Source: Pseudomonas sp.
Lineage (GTDB): Bacteria; Pseudomonadota; Gammaproteobacteria; Pseudomonadales; Pseudomonadaceae
Assembly (NCBI RefSeq): GCF_030696055.1
Contig: NZ_JAUYNP010000197.1
Coordinates: 1-33,690 of the forward strand
Direction of reading: 5' to 3'
DNA length: 33,690 bases
Position 1 is the first letter of the stretch. Every line of letters begins with the position of its first letter. Below are positions 17,728 through 27,940 of this stretch, in pieces. A program made the translations under genes and the position numbers. A model generated the notes under the pieces. The model was not told the DNA's origin. It saw nothing but the letters and a program-made list of their open reading frames with translations, and did no database searches.

Positions 17728-18891
17728 TTACAGGTAGAACGACTTCAGCGGCGGGAAGCCATTGAATTCCACCGCGCTGTAGCTGGTGGTGTAGGCGCCG
17801 GTGGACAGCCAGTACAGGCGGTCACCGATAGCCAGGTTGAGCGGCAGGCCGTACTTGTAGTTCTCGTACATGATGTCGGCGCTGTCGCAGGTCGGCCCGG
17901 CGATCACCACCTCTTCCATCTCGCCTTTCTTCTCGGTGTAGATGGGGAACTTGATCGACTCGTCCATGGTTTCGATCAGGCCGCTGAACTTGCCCACATC
18001 GACGTAGACCCAGCGCTCCACCGCGGTACGCGACTTGCGCGCCACCAGCACCACTTCGCTGACCAGGATGCCGGCGTTGGCGATCAGCGAACGGCCCGGC
18101 TCGAGGATGATCTCCGGCAGGTCGTCGCCGAAGTCTTCCTTGAGGAAGCGGATGATTTCCTCGGCGTAGGTTTCCAGGCTGTTGGTGCGGGTGATGTAGT
18201 TGGCCGGGAAGCCGCCGCCCATATTGATCAGCTTGAGTTCGATGCCGTCTTCTTCCTTCAGGCGCTCGAAGATCACCTTGACCTTGGCAATGGCCGCGTC
18301 CCACACGGAAATGTCGCGCTGCTGCGAGCCGACGTGGAAGGACAGACCGTAGGGCACCAGGCCCAGGTCGCGGGCGAGGATCAGCAGGTCCATGGCCATG
18401 TCGGTCTGGCAGCCGAACTTGCGCGACAGCGGCCAGTCGGCGGTGGTCGAGCCTTCGGTGAGGATGCGCACATAGACTTTCGACCCCGGCGCGGCCTTGG
18501 CGATATTGCGCAGGTCGGCTTCCGAGTCGGTGGCGTACAGGCGCACGCCCTTCTCATAGAAGTAGCGGATGTCCTTGGATTTCTTGATGGTGTTGCCGTA
18601 GCTGATGCGCTCCGGGCCGACGCCGCGGCCCAGCACCTTGTCCAACTCGTAGATAGAGGCGATGTCGAAGCTGGAACCTTTTTCCTTGAGCAGGTCGATG
18701 ATTTCCACGGCCGGGTTGGCCTTGACCGCGTAATACACCTTGGCGAATTCGAAACCGGCGCGCAGGTCGTCGTAGGCCTGGCTGATAATCGCGGTATCGA
18801 TCACCACGAAGGGGGTTTCCTGGGTGTCGGCAAACGCCTTCATGCGTTGAAAAGTAGCGGGTGCGTAATAGTCTTCGACCTTGATCGACAT
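17728..18891 (-). CDS. speC: Ornithine decarboxylase, fold-III PLP enzyme
   Basis: 387 residues, equal to Pseudomonas SpeC. It decarboxylates ornithine to putrescine in polyamine synthesis; related enzymes also use lysine. The PLP lysine is K57 in YYAVKANP. Other family motifs are FHVGSQ, the INMGGGFP phosphate-binding loop, EPGRSLIANAG, and active-site C335 in GPTCDSAD, which is contributed across the dimer. GGAG lies eight bases before the ATG. It is a single-gene unit with its terminator at 17682-17709. A decayed copy of its 3' end lies at 15213-15425. It differs from E. coli SpeC, which is a larger fold-I enzyme. Confidence 0.95.
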   Translation of the reverse strand: MSIKVEDYYAPATFQRMKAFADTQETPFVVIDTAIISQAYDDLRAGFEFAKVYYAVKANPAVEIIDLLKEKGSSFDIASIYELDKVLGRGVGPERISYGNTIKKSKDIRYFYEKGVRLYATDSEADLRNIAKAAPGSKVYVRILTEGSTTADWPLSRKFGCQTDMAMDLLILARDLGLVPYGLSFHVGSQQRDISVWDAAIAKVKVIFERLKEEDGIELKLINMGGGFPANYITRTNSLETYAEEIIRFLKEDFGDDLPEIILEPGRSLIANAGILVSEVVLVARKSRTAVERWVYVDVGKFSGLIETMDESIKFPIYTEKKGEMEEVVIAGPTCDSADIMYENYKYGLPLNLAIGDRLYWLSTGAYTTSYSAVEFNGFPPLKSFYL

Positions 18892-19463
18892 GCTCGGGAC
18901 TCCAGTTGGCGGAACCAGTTAAAACACTTTCAGTCAGGCAAGCGCTGCACAGCAGTCAATTGCCCACCATTTAGGGATGCCCGGCGGTTAACCCGCATGA
19001 GCAGAACGTCTGATCAGTTTCCCCACTTTGGTTCGCCTACTTCCCAAGGCATGTCGCCGAGAATCCACTGCTCATCTGTTAGTGAGGAGCCGCAAACCTC
19101 TCGTCGTCAGTACTTGAGCCGGATGGATCGTTGCCAGCATGGACGTTCGGCCGCGAACTTTAGGACCAGCAGGCCCTGAGATCAATCAAAAACACACCGG
19201 CCTGCCGAGGTTTTTCCCAGGCGCGGCTGTTCGTTTTTTATCCTCAACAAAACGTCCGAAATGCTGCACAAAACCAGCGCAAAATGCCGCCCCTCCTGTC
19301 GATGAGCCCCGCCCGGCACAGGCCGGGTGCAAACCTAGCGAGCGAACCTCGGCGCCATGGCCACGCACAATGCGCACGCCGCCAGATAACGCTTATTGCA
19401 ATTACCAATGTCGCTGCTTAACTGCTCAGAACCTCGCCAGGCATCTCAAACAGGGAAGTAGAA
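18892..19463. other. 572-bp divergent intergenic region
   Basis: This region separates divergently transcribed speC and the diheme cytochrome gene and must hold both promoters. On the minus strand a TTGACT hexamer near 18955 could be a -35 for speC, but the -10 is weak. I see no convincing small gene, tRNA or strong hairpin; the short open frames here have no ribosome site and overlap the cytochrome gene out of frame. Confidence 0.5.
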
Positions 19464-21176
19464 ATGCACCCGATTATTCGTACGTCGTACCTCGCAATTT
19501 TTGCCGCCAGCGCGCTGTTGTCCGCAGCCCAGAGTCAGGCCGCCGCGCCCATCTATATGGATCAGGGCAAAAACTGGAACGCCAGCACCCGAGCGGACTA
19601 TTACAGCCGCGACCAGGGCTCGCAGATCATGCCCCTGAGCTGGGCCATCGCCCTCAAGCAGCCCGACGGTTCGGCCTTTATGGCCAACAGCTTGAGCCGC
19701 TACGGCTATCTGCCGAACCCTCAGAGCAATCCGCCCGGCCTACCGGTGGGTTTCACCGCCGCCAACAGCAGTAGCGGGCAGAACCTCGGCATGACCTGCT
19801 CGGCCTGCCATACCCGGCAGATTGAAGTCGGCGGCGCGGCCTACCGGATCGACGGCGGCCCGGCCATCAGCGACTTCCAGAGTTTCCTCGCCGACCTCGA
19901 CACGGCGATGGGCCGGGTGCTCGCCGAGCAGGCGGTATTCGACGCCTTCGCCGCCTCGGTACTGGGCTCGGTCTCCTCGCCGACCCACAAGGCTGAACTG
20001 CGCCTGGCCGTGGAGGACTGGTACCAGCGCTACCACACCCTGATCGCCCGGGCATTGCCGCAAGAACCCTGGGGGCCGGCGCGCCTGGACGCCGTATCGA
20101 TGATTTTCAACCGCCTGACCGGCCTGGATATCGGCCCGCCGCCGTCCTACCTGATTCCGGAAAACATCCAGAAAGCGGTGGCGCCCGTGCGTTACCCCTT
20201 CCTGTGGAACGCCTACCGGCAGGACAAGACCCAATGGCCTGGCTTCGCCGACAACGGCAACGATCTGCTCGGCTTGGCCCGCAACCTGGGCGAGGTGTAC
20301 GGCGTATTCGCGGTGTTCCATCCGAAAAAAGACGCCAAGGACCTGCTGAAAATCGATTACCTGGCGAACAACTCGGCGAACTTTTCCGGGCTGGCCGCGC
20401 AGGAAAAGCTGATCAGTAAAATCGGCCCGCCCAAATGGCCATGGCCGGTCGACCAAGCGCTCGCCAAGCAGGGCGAAGCCCTCTACAACCTGTCCCAGGC
20501 ACAAGGCGGCTGCGCCGACTGCCATGGCATCAAGCGTGGCGCCTTCCGTTCGCTGACCCACGAAACCTGGGCCACTCCGGTGCAGGACGTCGGCACCGAC
20601 TCCCGCGAGCATGACATCCTGCAATGGACCGTACAGACCGGCGTACTCAATGGCGCGAAAATTCCTTTCCTGGAAAAAGCCCTCAAGCCCACCGACACCG
20701 CCTTCAACGTATTGGGCACCGCGGTGGTGGGTTCGATTCTGCAGCACTACGCGCGGGAGTTCCTCGGCAAAGAGACCATCACCACCACCAATGCCCTCTA
20801 TATGCCGACCACCGCCCCCCTGTCCGGCGCCTTCCGCCCCACGGTGCTCCAGCCCAGTGGGGCTTTCCCTTACGAGGCCCGCGTGCTGCAAGGCATCTGG
20901 GCCACCGCCCCCTACCTGCACAACGGCTCGGTGCCGAGCCTGACCGAACTGCTGAAACCGGCCGCCGAACGGATCGCCTCGTTCAAGGTCGGCCCGGCCT
21001 ACGACATCCAGGCCATCGGCCTGGCCGTCGAGCAGAGCAAGTTCGGCGCCTACAGCCTCACAACCACCGATTGCAGCGCGCGCAACTCGGGCAACAGCCG
21101 CTGCGGCCACGAGTTCGGCACCACGCTACCGGCCGCCGACAAGCTGGCCCTGCTGGAATACCTGAAAACCCTGTAA
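19464..21176 (+). CDS. Diheme cytochrome c of the peroxidase/MauG/RoxA-like group
   Basis: 570 residues with a signal peptide of about 27 residues (cleavage near SQAAA), so probably periplasmic or exported. Two c-type heme sites are visible: CSACH at 112-116 and CADCH at 350-354. The C-terminal region has the ATAPYLHNGSVPSLTELL motif shared by bacterial diheme cytochrome c peroxidases and MauG. It is much longer than the usual 320-350 residue peroxidase, and its spacing of about 238 residues between heme motifs resembles the rubber oxygenases RoxA/RoxB and their relatives. Whether it acts as a peroxidase, an oxygenase or an electron carrier is not decided by the sequence. AGGGAAG lies five bases before the ATG. 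It appears monocistronic. Confidence 0.82.
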   Translation: MHPIIRTSYLAIFAASALLSAAQSQAAAPIYMDQGKNWNASTRADYYSRDQGSQIMPLSWAIALKQPDGSAFMANSLSRYGYLPNPQSNPPGLPVGFTAANSSSGQNLGMTCSACHTRQIEVGGAAYRIDGGPAISDFQSFLADLDTAMGRVLAEQAVFDAFAASVLGSVSSPTHKAELRLAVEDWYQRYHTLIARALPQEPWGPARLDAVSMIFNRLTGLDIGPPPSYLIPENIQKAVAPVRYPFLWNAYRQDKTQWPGFADNGNDLLGLARNLGEVYGVFAVFHPKKDAKDLLKIDYLANNSANFSGLAAQEKLISKIGPPKWPWPVDQALAKQGEALYNLSQAQGGCADCHGIKRGAFRSLTHETWATPVQDVGTDSREHDILQWTVQTGVLNGAKIPFLEKALKPTDTAFNVLGTAVVGSILQHYAREFLGKETITTTNALYMPTTAPLSGAFRPTVLQPSGAFPYEARVLQGIWATAPYLHNGSVPSLTELLKPAAERIASFKVGPAYDIQAIGLAVEQSKFGAYSLTTTDCSARNSGNSRCGHEFGTTLPAADKLALLEYLKTL

Positions 21177-21355
21177 GCGTCGCGACGCCCGCACCAGAGG
21201 CTCCACGCGAGCCGCTGGCGCTCGGCGCCATGGCCTGAAACCGGCCCCGCTCGCGGCTATCCCAGCCTTGCCAGCAGCCCGTCACCCCTTCAGCCTGAAG
21301 CCCCGGACGGCAGGCGCCTGCCCTGCACGAATTCCAGCTATAATCGCGCCCTTTT

Positions 21356-21495
21356 CAGGCTGTGTGAAAACTACTGCGCTCGGTTATGCGGCGTTAAAAA
21401 CAGGCTCGGAATGCTCATTTGCAACTCGTAAACTCCGCTTCCTCGCCTGTTTTTGCCTTGCCTAACCTTCGCTCGCTACGTTTTCACACAGCCTG
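21356..21495. repeat. MITE-like palindromic element B (140 bp)
   Basis: A perfect 16-bp terminal inverted repeat (CAGGCTGTGTGAAAAC at 21356-21371, complement at 21480-21495) encloses a second perfect repeat (AAAAACAGGC at 21396-21405, GCCTGTTTTT at 21445-21454). The core carries, on the minus strand, the AGCGGAGTTTAC (21439-21428) and AAATGAGCAT (21420-21411) blocks of element A. TTTT lies on both sides and may be a 4-bp target duplication. It lies between a TATAAT hexamer (21339-21344) and prfC, so it is probably in the prfC leader. It takes up much of the 370-bp gap before prfC; the rest of that gap shows nothing else. Confidence 0.78.
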
Positions 21496-21546
21496 TTTTG
21501 CGGGAGCTCGCCTCCCCCTCCGATCCGCTTCCTGCAGGCACGAACC

Positions 21547-23130
<1,584 letters not shown>

Positions 23131-23147
23131 GGCGTTGCACTACCCTG

Positions 23148-23217
23148 TGTAGGAGCCAGCTTGCTGGCGATCGCCTTTCCCTATGAAGAGCAGATCGCCA
23201 GCAAGCTGGCTCCTACA
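23148..23217. repeat. REP pair (BIME-like) upstream of the RAYT gene
   Basis: Two perfect inverted 25-base copies (23148-23172 and 23193-23217) of a Pseudomonas REP containing AGGAGCCAGCTTGCTGGCGA, 20 bases apart. Each arm has its own small internal hairpin (GCCAGC..GCTGGC). A third copy lies after the transposase gene. Confidence 0.88.
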
Positions 23218-23244
23218 TAAAGCACATCTCTGGATGTTTCTGGA

Positions 23245-23715
23245 ATGGATTCCAGCCTCTTCGCCCATCGCAGCCATGCCTTACGTCTGGGGCGCTTCTC
23301 CGAGTCTGGGTGCGCTTATCTGCTGACAGCCGTTACCCATGAACGCCTGCCAGTTTTCAACGACTGGCAAGCGGCTCGCCTACTCATAGCTGAAATGCGC
23401 GATGCGCATGAATCAAAAACCGTCGAATCGCTTGCCTGGGTGCTAATGCCAGATCATCTACACTGGCTCGTCGTGCTTAGGGACATACCCCTGCACGCGC
23501 TGATGCAACGCATCAAGTCGCGCAGCGCTATTGCCATCAACAAAGCCAGTAATGCACGCAGCGGCAAGCTGTGGCAGAAAGGCTTTCATGATCGGGCGCT
23601 CCGCCAGGAAGAAGACCTGCCAAGCGTCGCGCGCTATATAGTCGCCAACCCGCTACGAGCAGGGCTAGTCAAACGCCTAGGCGACTATCCGTTTTGGGAC
23701 GCGACTTGGTTATGA
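23245..23715 (+). CDS. REP-associated tyrosine transposase (RAYT)
   Basis: 156-residue single-domain protein of the Y1 (IS200-like HUH) nuclease family. The HUH pair is H71/H73 in MPDHLHWLV, and the catalytic tyrosine is Y131 in SVARYIVANPLRAGLV. RAYTs are domesticated or mobile relatives of IS200 transposases that bind and cut REP sequences and are thought to spread them. The gene is complete, with no frameshift. It is framed by an inverted REP pair upstream and a single REP downstream, the standard arrangement of such a unit. The ribosome site is weak. It probably acts on the AGGAGCCAGC-type REPs found only next to it in this window. Confidence 0.93.
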   Translation: MDSSLFAHRSHALRLGRFSESGCAYLLTAVTHERLPVFNDWQAARLLIAEMRDAHESKTVESLAWVLMPDHLHWLVVLRDIPLHALMQRIKSRSAIAINKASNARSGKLWQKGFHDRALRQEEDLPSVARYIVANPLRAGLVKRLGDYPFWDATWL

Positions 23716-23728
23716 GCCGAGAATCCTT

Positions 23729-23752
23729 GATCGCCAGCAAGCTGGCTCCTAC
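23729..23752. repeat. Single REP downstream of the RAYT gene
   Basis: A 24-base copy of the REP, containing GATCGCCAGCAAGCTGGCTC, identical to the right arm of the upstream pair. It starts 14 bases after the RAYT stop codon. Confidence 0.85.
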
Positions 23753-23808
23753 GGAGCAACGAGGCACGCCGACTGGCACAATGCCGGCAAATCGCCGATG
23801 CTCAGCCC

Positions 23809-24603
23809 ATGCGCCTGATCGACACCCACACCCACCTGGATTTCCCCGACTTCGACACCGATCGCCGCGAGCTGCTGGCCCGCTGCCGGGCCCTGGGCGT
23901 GGAGCGGATGGTGGTGCTCGGGGTGTATCAGGCCAACTGGCAACGGCTATGGGAGATGGTGCAGCAGGACCAGGGCCTGTACGCCGCCTTCGGCCTGCAT
24001 CCGGTCTATCTGGACAGCCATAGCCCCGAACACCTGAACGAGCTGCGCGCCTGGCTGCAGCGCCTGGCCGGTCACCCGCAGCTGTGCGCGGTGGGCGAGT
24101 TCGGTCTGGATTACTTTCTCGAGCAGCTGGACCGCGAGCGGCAGCAAGCCTTGTTCGAGGCCCAGCTCAGACTGGCCATGGAGTTCGAGCTACCGGCCCT
24201 GCTGCATGTGCGCCGCGCCCATGACGCCACCATCGCCACCCTGAAACGTCTCAAACCTGCGCGCGGCGGCATCATCCATGCCTTTGCCGGCAGCTATGAG
24301 GAGGCCCGCGAATACCTCAAGCTCGGCTTCAAACTGGGCCTGGGCGGCGCGCCCACCTGGCCCCAGGCCTTGCGCCTGCGCAAGGTGATTGCCCAGCTGC
24401 CGCTGGAGGCGCTGGTACTGGAAACCGACGCCCCGGATATGGCCCCCGTCATGCACCCCAAGCAGCGCAACAGCCCGGAGTACCTGCCGGACATCTGCGC
24501 CAACCTGGCCCAGCTGCTGGCTATCAGCCCCGAGCAACTGGCCAGCGCCAGCAGCCGCAATGCCGCCGAACTGTTCGGCTGGGATGCTGACGCAACACCG
24601 TAG
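23809..24603 (+). CDS. TatD-family metal-dependent hydrolase
   Basis: 264 residues, usual for TatD-type DNases. It has a TIM-barrel metallo-hydrolase fold with all metal ligands visible: H7 and H9 in DTHTHLD, E97 in GEFGLDYF, H133 in LLHVRRAHD, H157 in IIHAFAGS and D207 in LETDAPDM. TatD proteins are Mg-dependent 3'-5' exonucleases active on single-stranded DNA and linked to DNA repair; some relatives have other substrates. The stop codon TAG is the first part of the GTAGCCCGGAT repeat that follows, so the repeat has set or kept the exact C-terminus. It has no operon partner other than possible read-through from the RAYT gene. Confidence 0.92.
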   Translation: MRLIDTHTHLDFPDFDTDRRELLARCRALGVERMVVLGVYQANWQRLWEMVQQDQGLYAAFGLHPVYLDSHSPEHLNELRAWLQRLAGHPQLCAVGEFGLDYFLEQLDRERQQALFEAQLRLAMEFELPALLHVRRAHDATIATLKRLKPARGGIIHAFAGSYEEAREYLKLGFKLGLGGAPTWPQALRLRKVIAQLPLEALVLETDAPDMAPVMHPKQRNSPEYLPDICANLAQLLAISPEQLASASSRNAAELFGWDADATP

Positions 24604-24665
24604 CCCGGATGCAATCCGGGGCAGATTTGCCGGGGTAGAGTTCCCCCGGATTTCATCCGGGCTAC
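24600..24665. repeat. REP-like palindrome, GTAGCCCGGAT family (second copy)
   Basis: The arms GTAGCCCGGATGCAATCCGG (from 24600) and its near-complement (24645-24665) flank 24 bases. It is the same family as 11970-12020, with one base changed in the left arm (GCAATCC in place of GAAATCC). It overlaps the stop codon of the TatD gene. Confidence 0.75.
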
Positions 24666-24701
24666 AAAAATGCCGTTCACTTGGCTTAAGTGAACGGCAT
24701 T
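24665..24701 (-). terminator. Intrinsic terminator of the chemotaxis receptor gene
   Basis: AATGCCGTTCACTT / AAGTGAACGGCATT is a perfect 14-bp stem with a 5-base loop. On the minus strand it runs into TTTTTG, a normal intrinsic terminator 36 bp after the receptor stop. Confidence 0.88.
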
Positions 24702-24737
24702 GGCCAAATGCCGGGCTTTGTCGGTACTGCCTAGGAC

Positions 24738-26768
24738 TTAGACGCGGAACGCGCTGATCAACTGCTTTAAGCGTGACACCAAACCCGACAGCTCGCGGCT
24801 GGCTTGTTCGGTCTGGCTGGCGCCCTCGGCAGTGCGCTCGCCGGCCTGGCTGATCTCGACGATATTCTGATCGATATCATGCGCCACCGCCGTCTGCTCT
24901 TCGGCCGCCGTGGCGATCTGCTGGTTCTGGTCGACTATCATGCCCACCGCGCCGAGGATATTTTCCAGGGCCAGCTGTACCTTGCCCGACTCGCTGACCG
25001 TGGTATCGGCCATCTGATGGCTGACATTCATCGCCTTCACCGCCGCGCCCACGCCGCCCTGCAGCTTGCTGATCATCGCCTCGATTTCTTCGGTGGACTG
25101 CTGGGTGCGCTTGGCCAGGTTGCGCACCTCGTCGGCCACCACGGCGAAACCACGGCCTTGCTCGCCGGCGCGCGCCGCCTCGATGGCCGCGTTGAGCGCC
25201 AACAGGTTGGTCTGCTCGGCGATGCCCTTGATCACATCCAGCACCTGGCTGATCGAGGCGCTGTCGCTGGCCAATTGATTGATCACCGCCACCGACTGAT
25301 CGATCTCGCCCGCCAGGCGCTGAATGCTGCCGACCTGGGACTCGACCAGGGCACGGCCGCTCACGGTTTCCTGGTTGACGCTCTGCGCGCTGTCGACCGC
25401 TGCGGCGGCGCTGCGTGCCACCTCTTGGGCGGTGGCGGACATCTCGTTCATCGCGGTCGCGACCTGCTCGATCTGGCTGCGTTGCCCGGCGACCGCCTGA
25501 TTGCTCTGGCCCGACACCTGCTGCACCCGATCGGCCTGACGCTCGACCTCGACCACGGTTTGCCCGACCCGCTCGATCAGCTCGTGAATCTTGACCACGG
25601 TTTCATTGAAAACCTGGCCCAGTTCACCCAACTCATCCTCGCTCTGCGCCTTGAAGCTCACCGTCATATCGCCGGCCGCCACCTGATTCATCACCTGGCC
25701 GAGGCTGCGCAAGGTGGAGCGAATCGACACATAGAAACCGCCGTACAGGTAGAGGATCAGCAGGAACACCACCAGCAAGGCCGCCACCAGGAAAACCATC
25801 TGGCTGCGGTTATCCTGCAGGCGCACTTGCAGCTGCCCGTCGAGGAGCACCAGCACCGCGTCATTGAGCTGATAGGTCTTGCCCATGGCGGCGCTGACTT
25901 CTTCATAGAACTGCAGCCAAGGCGTATCCAGGGAGTCGGCCACCACCACCTTGTCCTCGAACAGCACCCCGCTGGTTTTCAAGCTCTCCAGGCTGGCCGC
26001 GGCCAGGCTGTCCAGGGCCGCTCTGGCCTCGGGGCTGCTCTTGAGCGATTCCTGCAGGTTCAGGCCGTACTCACCATGGAGCTTTTCCAGCTCCAGCAAC
26101 AGCTCATCGAACTGGGTGCTGGCCGAGGAGTTGAGAAAGCCCTGGCCCAGGGAATAGGCGCCCAGCGCGCGCCCCTGACTCAGGGTGGCGCTGACCTTGG
26201 GGGTGACCACTGTGACCAGCTCGATCATCTGCCGCACCGCGCCCTCGCGGTCCTGGCTCAGGCCCGCCTGGCTGGCGACCAGCTTGATAAACACCTGGGA
26301 GCTGCCCAGCAGCTTCTCGGCCAGGGCGATCTTGCCCTGCAGCGAGGTTTCGCGCTGGATGGCGGCCAGCTCGGCGACCAACTCATCGCGCTTGGCATTG
26401 AACTCTTCGATCTGTGCAGTGCCATGGGCGACCGGCGCCAGCGCCTGCAGGCTGTCGGCGACACTGCCTTGCAACTTGCTGACCCGGCTCTCAAGATCAC
26501 CGGCCTGACCGGACTGGCCGATCATCGCGTTGATTTCGATCAGGTCGACATAGTCTTCCAGGGCGCGCCGCAGGGTCAGGGTTTCACCCAGCAGGTCGAT
26601 GCTCTCCAGCGCCGCCTGGGTGCTGATGAACTGGCGATAGGAATCGCGTACCAGATAGAAGTTGGTGACCAGCATGGGCAGAAAGAACAGGACACTGATC
26701 AAACTGAATTTCATGCCGAAGCTGAGGCGGTTCATTAGCGCGATGGCCGGATACAACACGGTCTTCAC
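24738..26768 (-). CDS. Methyl-accepting chemotaxis protein
   Basis: 676-residue inner-membrane receptor starting with GTG, with GGAG seven bases upstream. TM1 is near residues 20-36 ([18 protein letters not shown]). A periplasmic helical domain of about 280 residues follows, then TM2 near 325-345 ([19 protein letters not shown]), a HAMP domain ([22 protein letters not shown]), and the cytoplasmic signalling domain. The hairpin tip is fully conserved ([20 protein letters not shown] / [18 protein letters not shown]). There is no C-terminal pentapeptide for CheR/CheB. The ligand is unknown; I recognise no Cache or PAS fold in the sensor, which looks all-helical. In P. aeruginosa a transducer gene occupies the place between speC and ampE, and this is probably its counterpart. 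Confidence 0.94.
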   Translation of the reverse strand: MKTVLYPAIALMNRLSFGMKFSLISVLFFLPMLVTNFYLVRDSYRQFISTQAALESIDLLGETLTLRRALEDYVDLIEINAMIGQSGQAGDLESRVSKLQGSVADSLQALAPVAHGTAQIEEFNAKRDELVAELAAIQRETSLQGKIALAEKLLGSSQVFIKLVASQAGLSQDREGAVRQMIELVTVVTPKVSATLSQGRALGAYSLGQGFLNSSASTQFDELLLELEKLHGEYGLNLQESLKSSPEARAALDSLAAASLESLKTSGVLFEDKVVVADSLDTPWLQFYEEVSAAMGKTYQLNDAVLVLLDGQLQVRLQDNRSQMVFLVAALLVVFLLILYLYGGFYVSIRSTLRSLGQVMNQVAAGDMTVSFKAQSEDELGELGQVFNETVVKIHELIERVGQTVVEVERQADRVQQVSGQSNQAVAGQRSQIEQVATAMNEMSATAQEVARSAAAAVDSAQSVNQETVSGRALVESQVGSIQRLAGEIDQSVAVINQLASDSASISQVLDVIKGIAEQTNLLALNAAIEAARAGEQGRGFAVVADEVRNLAKRTQQSTEEIEAMISKLQGGVGAAVKAMNVSHQMADTTVSESGKVQLALENILGAVGMIVDQNQQIATAAEEQTAVAHDIDQNIVEISQAGERTAEGASQTEQASRELSGLVSRLKQLISAFRV

Positions 26769-26870
26769 AAGACGTCTCCAGTTCTAATTATTGTCATCTA
26801 GGGTGGCAAGATCAGCCGCGCAGAATCGCAGATGGCGGCTGGTGCGTCCCTGACTGCTCGACCTGTGGCA

Positions 26871-26914
26871 TGTGGATCAACGGGGGTAATACGGGCAGAT
26901 AAAGGTGATCCACA
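26871..26914. promoter_or_regulatory. Spaced 9-bp inverted repeat in a divergent promoter region
   Basis: TGTGGATCA (26871-26879) and TGATCCACA (26906-26914) are perfect inverted repeats with 26 bases between them. They lie in the 218-bp region between the divergent chemotaxis receptor and ROK kinase genes. The spacing fits two half-sites of a dimeric or looping regulator; no known regulator is recognised. Confidence 0.45.
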
Positions 26915-26986
26915 TCACAAAAAAGCTTGAGCATGCCGCCATATATACCTCTTATCGACCCCGACCTCTGTAACTTAAGGTTAATG

Positions 26987-27883
26987 ATGCGCACACCGCT
27001 AAAACTCGGCATTGATCTGGGTGGCACCAAGGTTGAAATCGTCGCCCTGGAGCACGGCCAACAACGCCTGCGCCAGCGCCTATCCACGCCCCAGGGCGAT
27101 TACCGGCAAACTCTGGCCCTGATAGCCAGCTTAGTCGAGGCCTGCGAACAGCAACTGGGCGCACAGGGCAGTGTAGGCGTTGCCATCCCCGGCGCGCGCT
27201 CACCGGATCACGGCCGGATCAAGAATGCCAACTCCACCTGCCTGATTGGCCAGGACCTGCAGGGCGACCTCGAGCAGCTCTTGCGGCGGCCGATCCGCCT
27301 CGCCAATGACGCCGACTGCTTCACCCTATCCGAAGCCCGCGATGGCGCCGGCGCGGGCGCGGGCGCCAATAGCCTATTCGGGGCGATTCTGGGCACGGGC
27401 GTGGGTGGCGGCCTGATGATCCACGACCGCCTGCTCGGCGGCCCCAACGCCATTGCTGGCGAGTGGGGGCACAACCCATTGCCCTGGCGCCGCGCCGAGG
27501 ATGGTCCGGCACGCCGCTGCTATTGCGGCAAAGACGATTGCATCGAGACCTTTCTCAGCGGCCCCGGCTGGGCCGCGCGCAGCGGCCTGGGCCTGGAGGC
27601 CAGCGGCATAGTCGCCGCCGCCCAAGCCGGCCAACCCGCAGCGCAACAAGCACTCGCCAGCTACTGCGACCAGCTGGCACGCGGCCTGGCCTCGGTGATC
27701 AACCTGCTCGATCCCGAAGTCATAGTGCTGGGCGGCGGACTCTCAAATATCCCGGCGCTCTACACCCAGGTGGCGCCGCTGCTGCCACGCTATGTGTTCT
27801 CCGACCGGGTCAACACCCGTCTGCTGCAAGCGCTGCACGGCGACTCCAGCGGAGTACGCGGCGCCGCCTGGCTGTGGGACTAA
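26987..27883 (+). CDS. ROK-family sugar kinase
   Basis: 298 residues from the ATG at 26987, with TAAGG six bases upstream; the adjacent ATG at 26984 would be too close to that site. The frame is open further back, but the extra residues precede the normal N-terminus. ROK features are the phosphate loop GIDLGGTK (8-15), catalytic D108 in LANDADCF, GTGVGGGL, and the zinc-binding ROK signature with C178, C180 and C185 in CYCGKDDC followed by IETFLSGPG. Members phosphorylate hexoses such as fructose, glucose or N-acetylglucosamine, and the sequence here does not fix the substrate. No DNA-binding domain is present, so it is a kinase rather than a repressor. It is convergent with ampE and has no sugar transporter beside it. 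Confidence 0.9.
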   Translation: MRTPLKLGIDLGGTKVEIVALEHGQQRLRQRLSTPQGDYRQTLALIASLVEACEQQLGAQGSVGVAIPGARSPDHGRIKNANSTCLIGQDLQGDLEQLLRRPIRLANDADCFTLSEARDGAGAGAGANSLFGAILGTGVGGGLMIHDRLLGGPNAIAGEWGHNPLPWRRAEDGPARRCYCGKDDCIETFLSGPGWAARSGLGLEASGIVAAAQAGQPAAQQALASYCDQLARGLASVINLLDPEVIVLGGGLSNIPALYTQVAPLLPRYVFSDRVNTRLLQALHGDSSGVRGAAWLWD

Positions 27884-27940
27884 GCGGGCAGGCGCAGCGG
27901 CTCAGCACAGCTAGCGCTGAACACCCGCAACCCCGACGGC

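Noticed and set aside
17680..19179. 499-codon open frame opposite speC
   Set aside because: Its translation starts within the terminator and mirrors speC codons; no independent support.
19188..19215. AAAAAC...GTTTTT-like hairpin upstream of the cytochrome gene
   Set aside because: Pairing is broken and short; not convincing as a terminator or leader structure.
19139..19774. Small open frame crossing the start of the diheme cytochrome gene
   Set aside because: Overlaps the signal-peptide region out of frame and lacks a ribosome site.
23148..23752. Repeated REPs considered as a CRISPR array
   Set aside because: Only three copies in mixed orientation without regular spacers, and a RAYT gene between them; no cas genes.
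23694..24023. Open frame bridging the RAYT end and the TatD gene
   Set aside because: Out of frame with tatD, runs through a REP, and has no motif.
24804..26738. 644-codon open frame on the plus strand opposite the chemoreceptor
   Set aside because: Leu/His/Gln-rich antisense shadow of the coiled-coil receptor gene; no ribosome site or recognisable fold.
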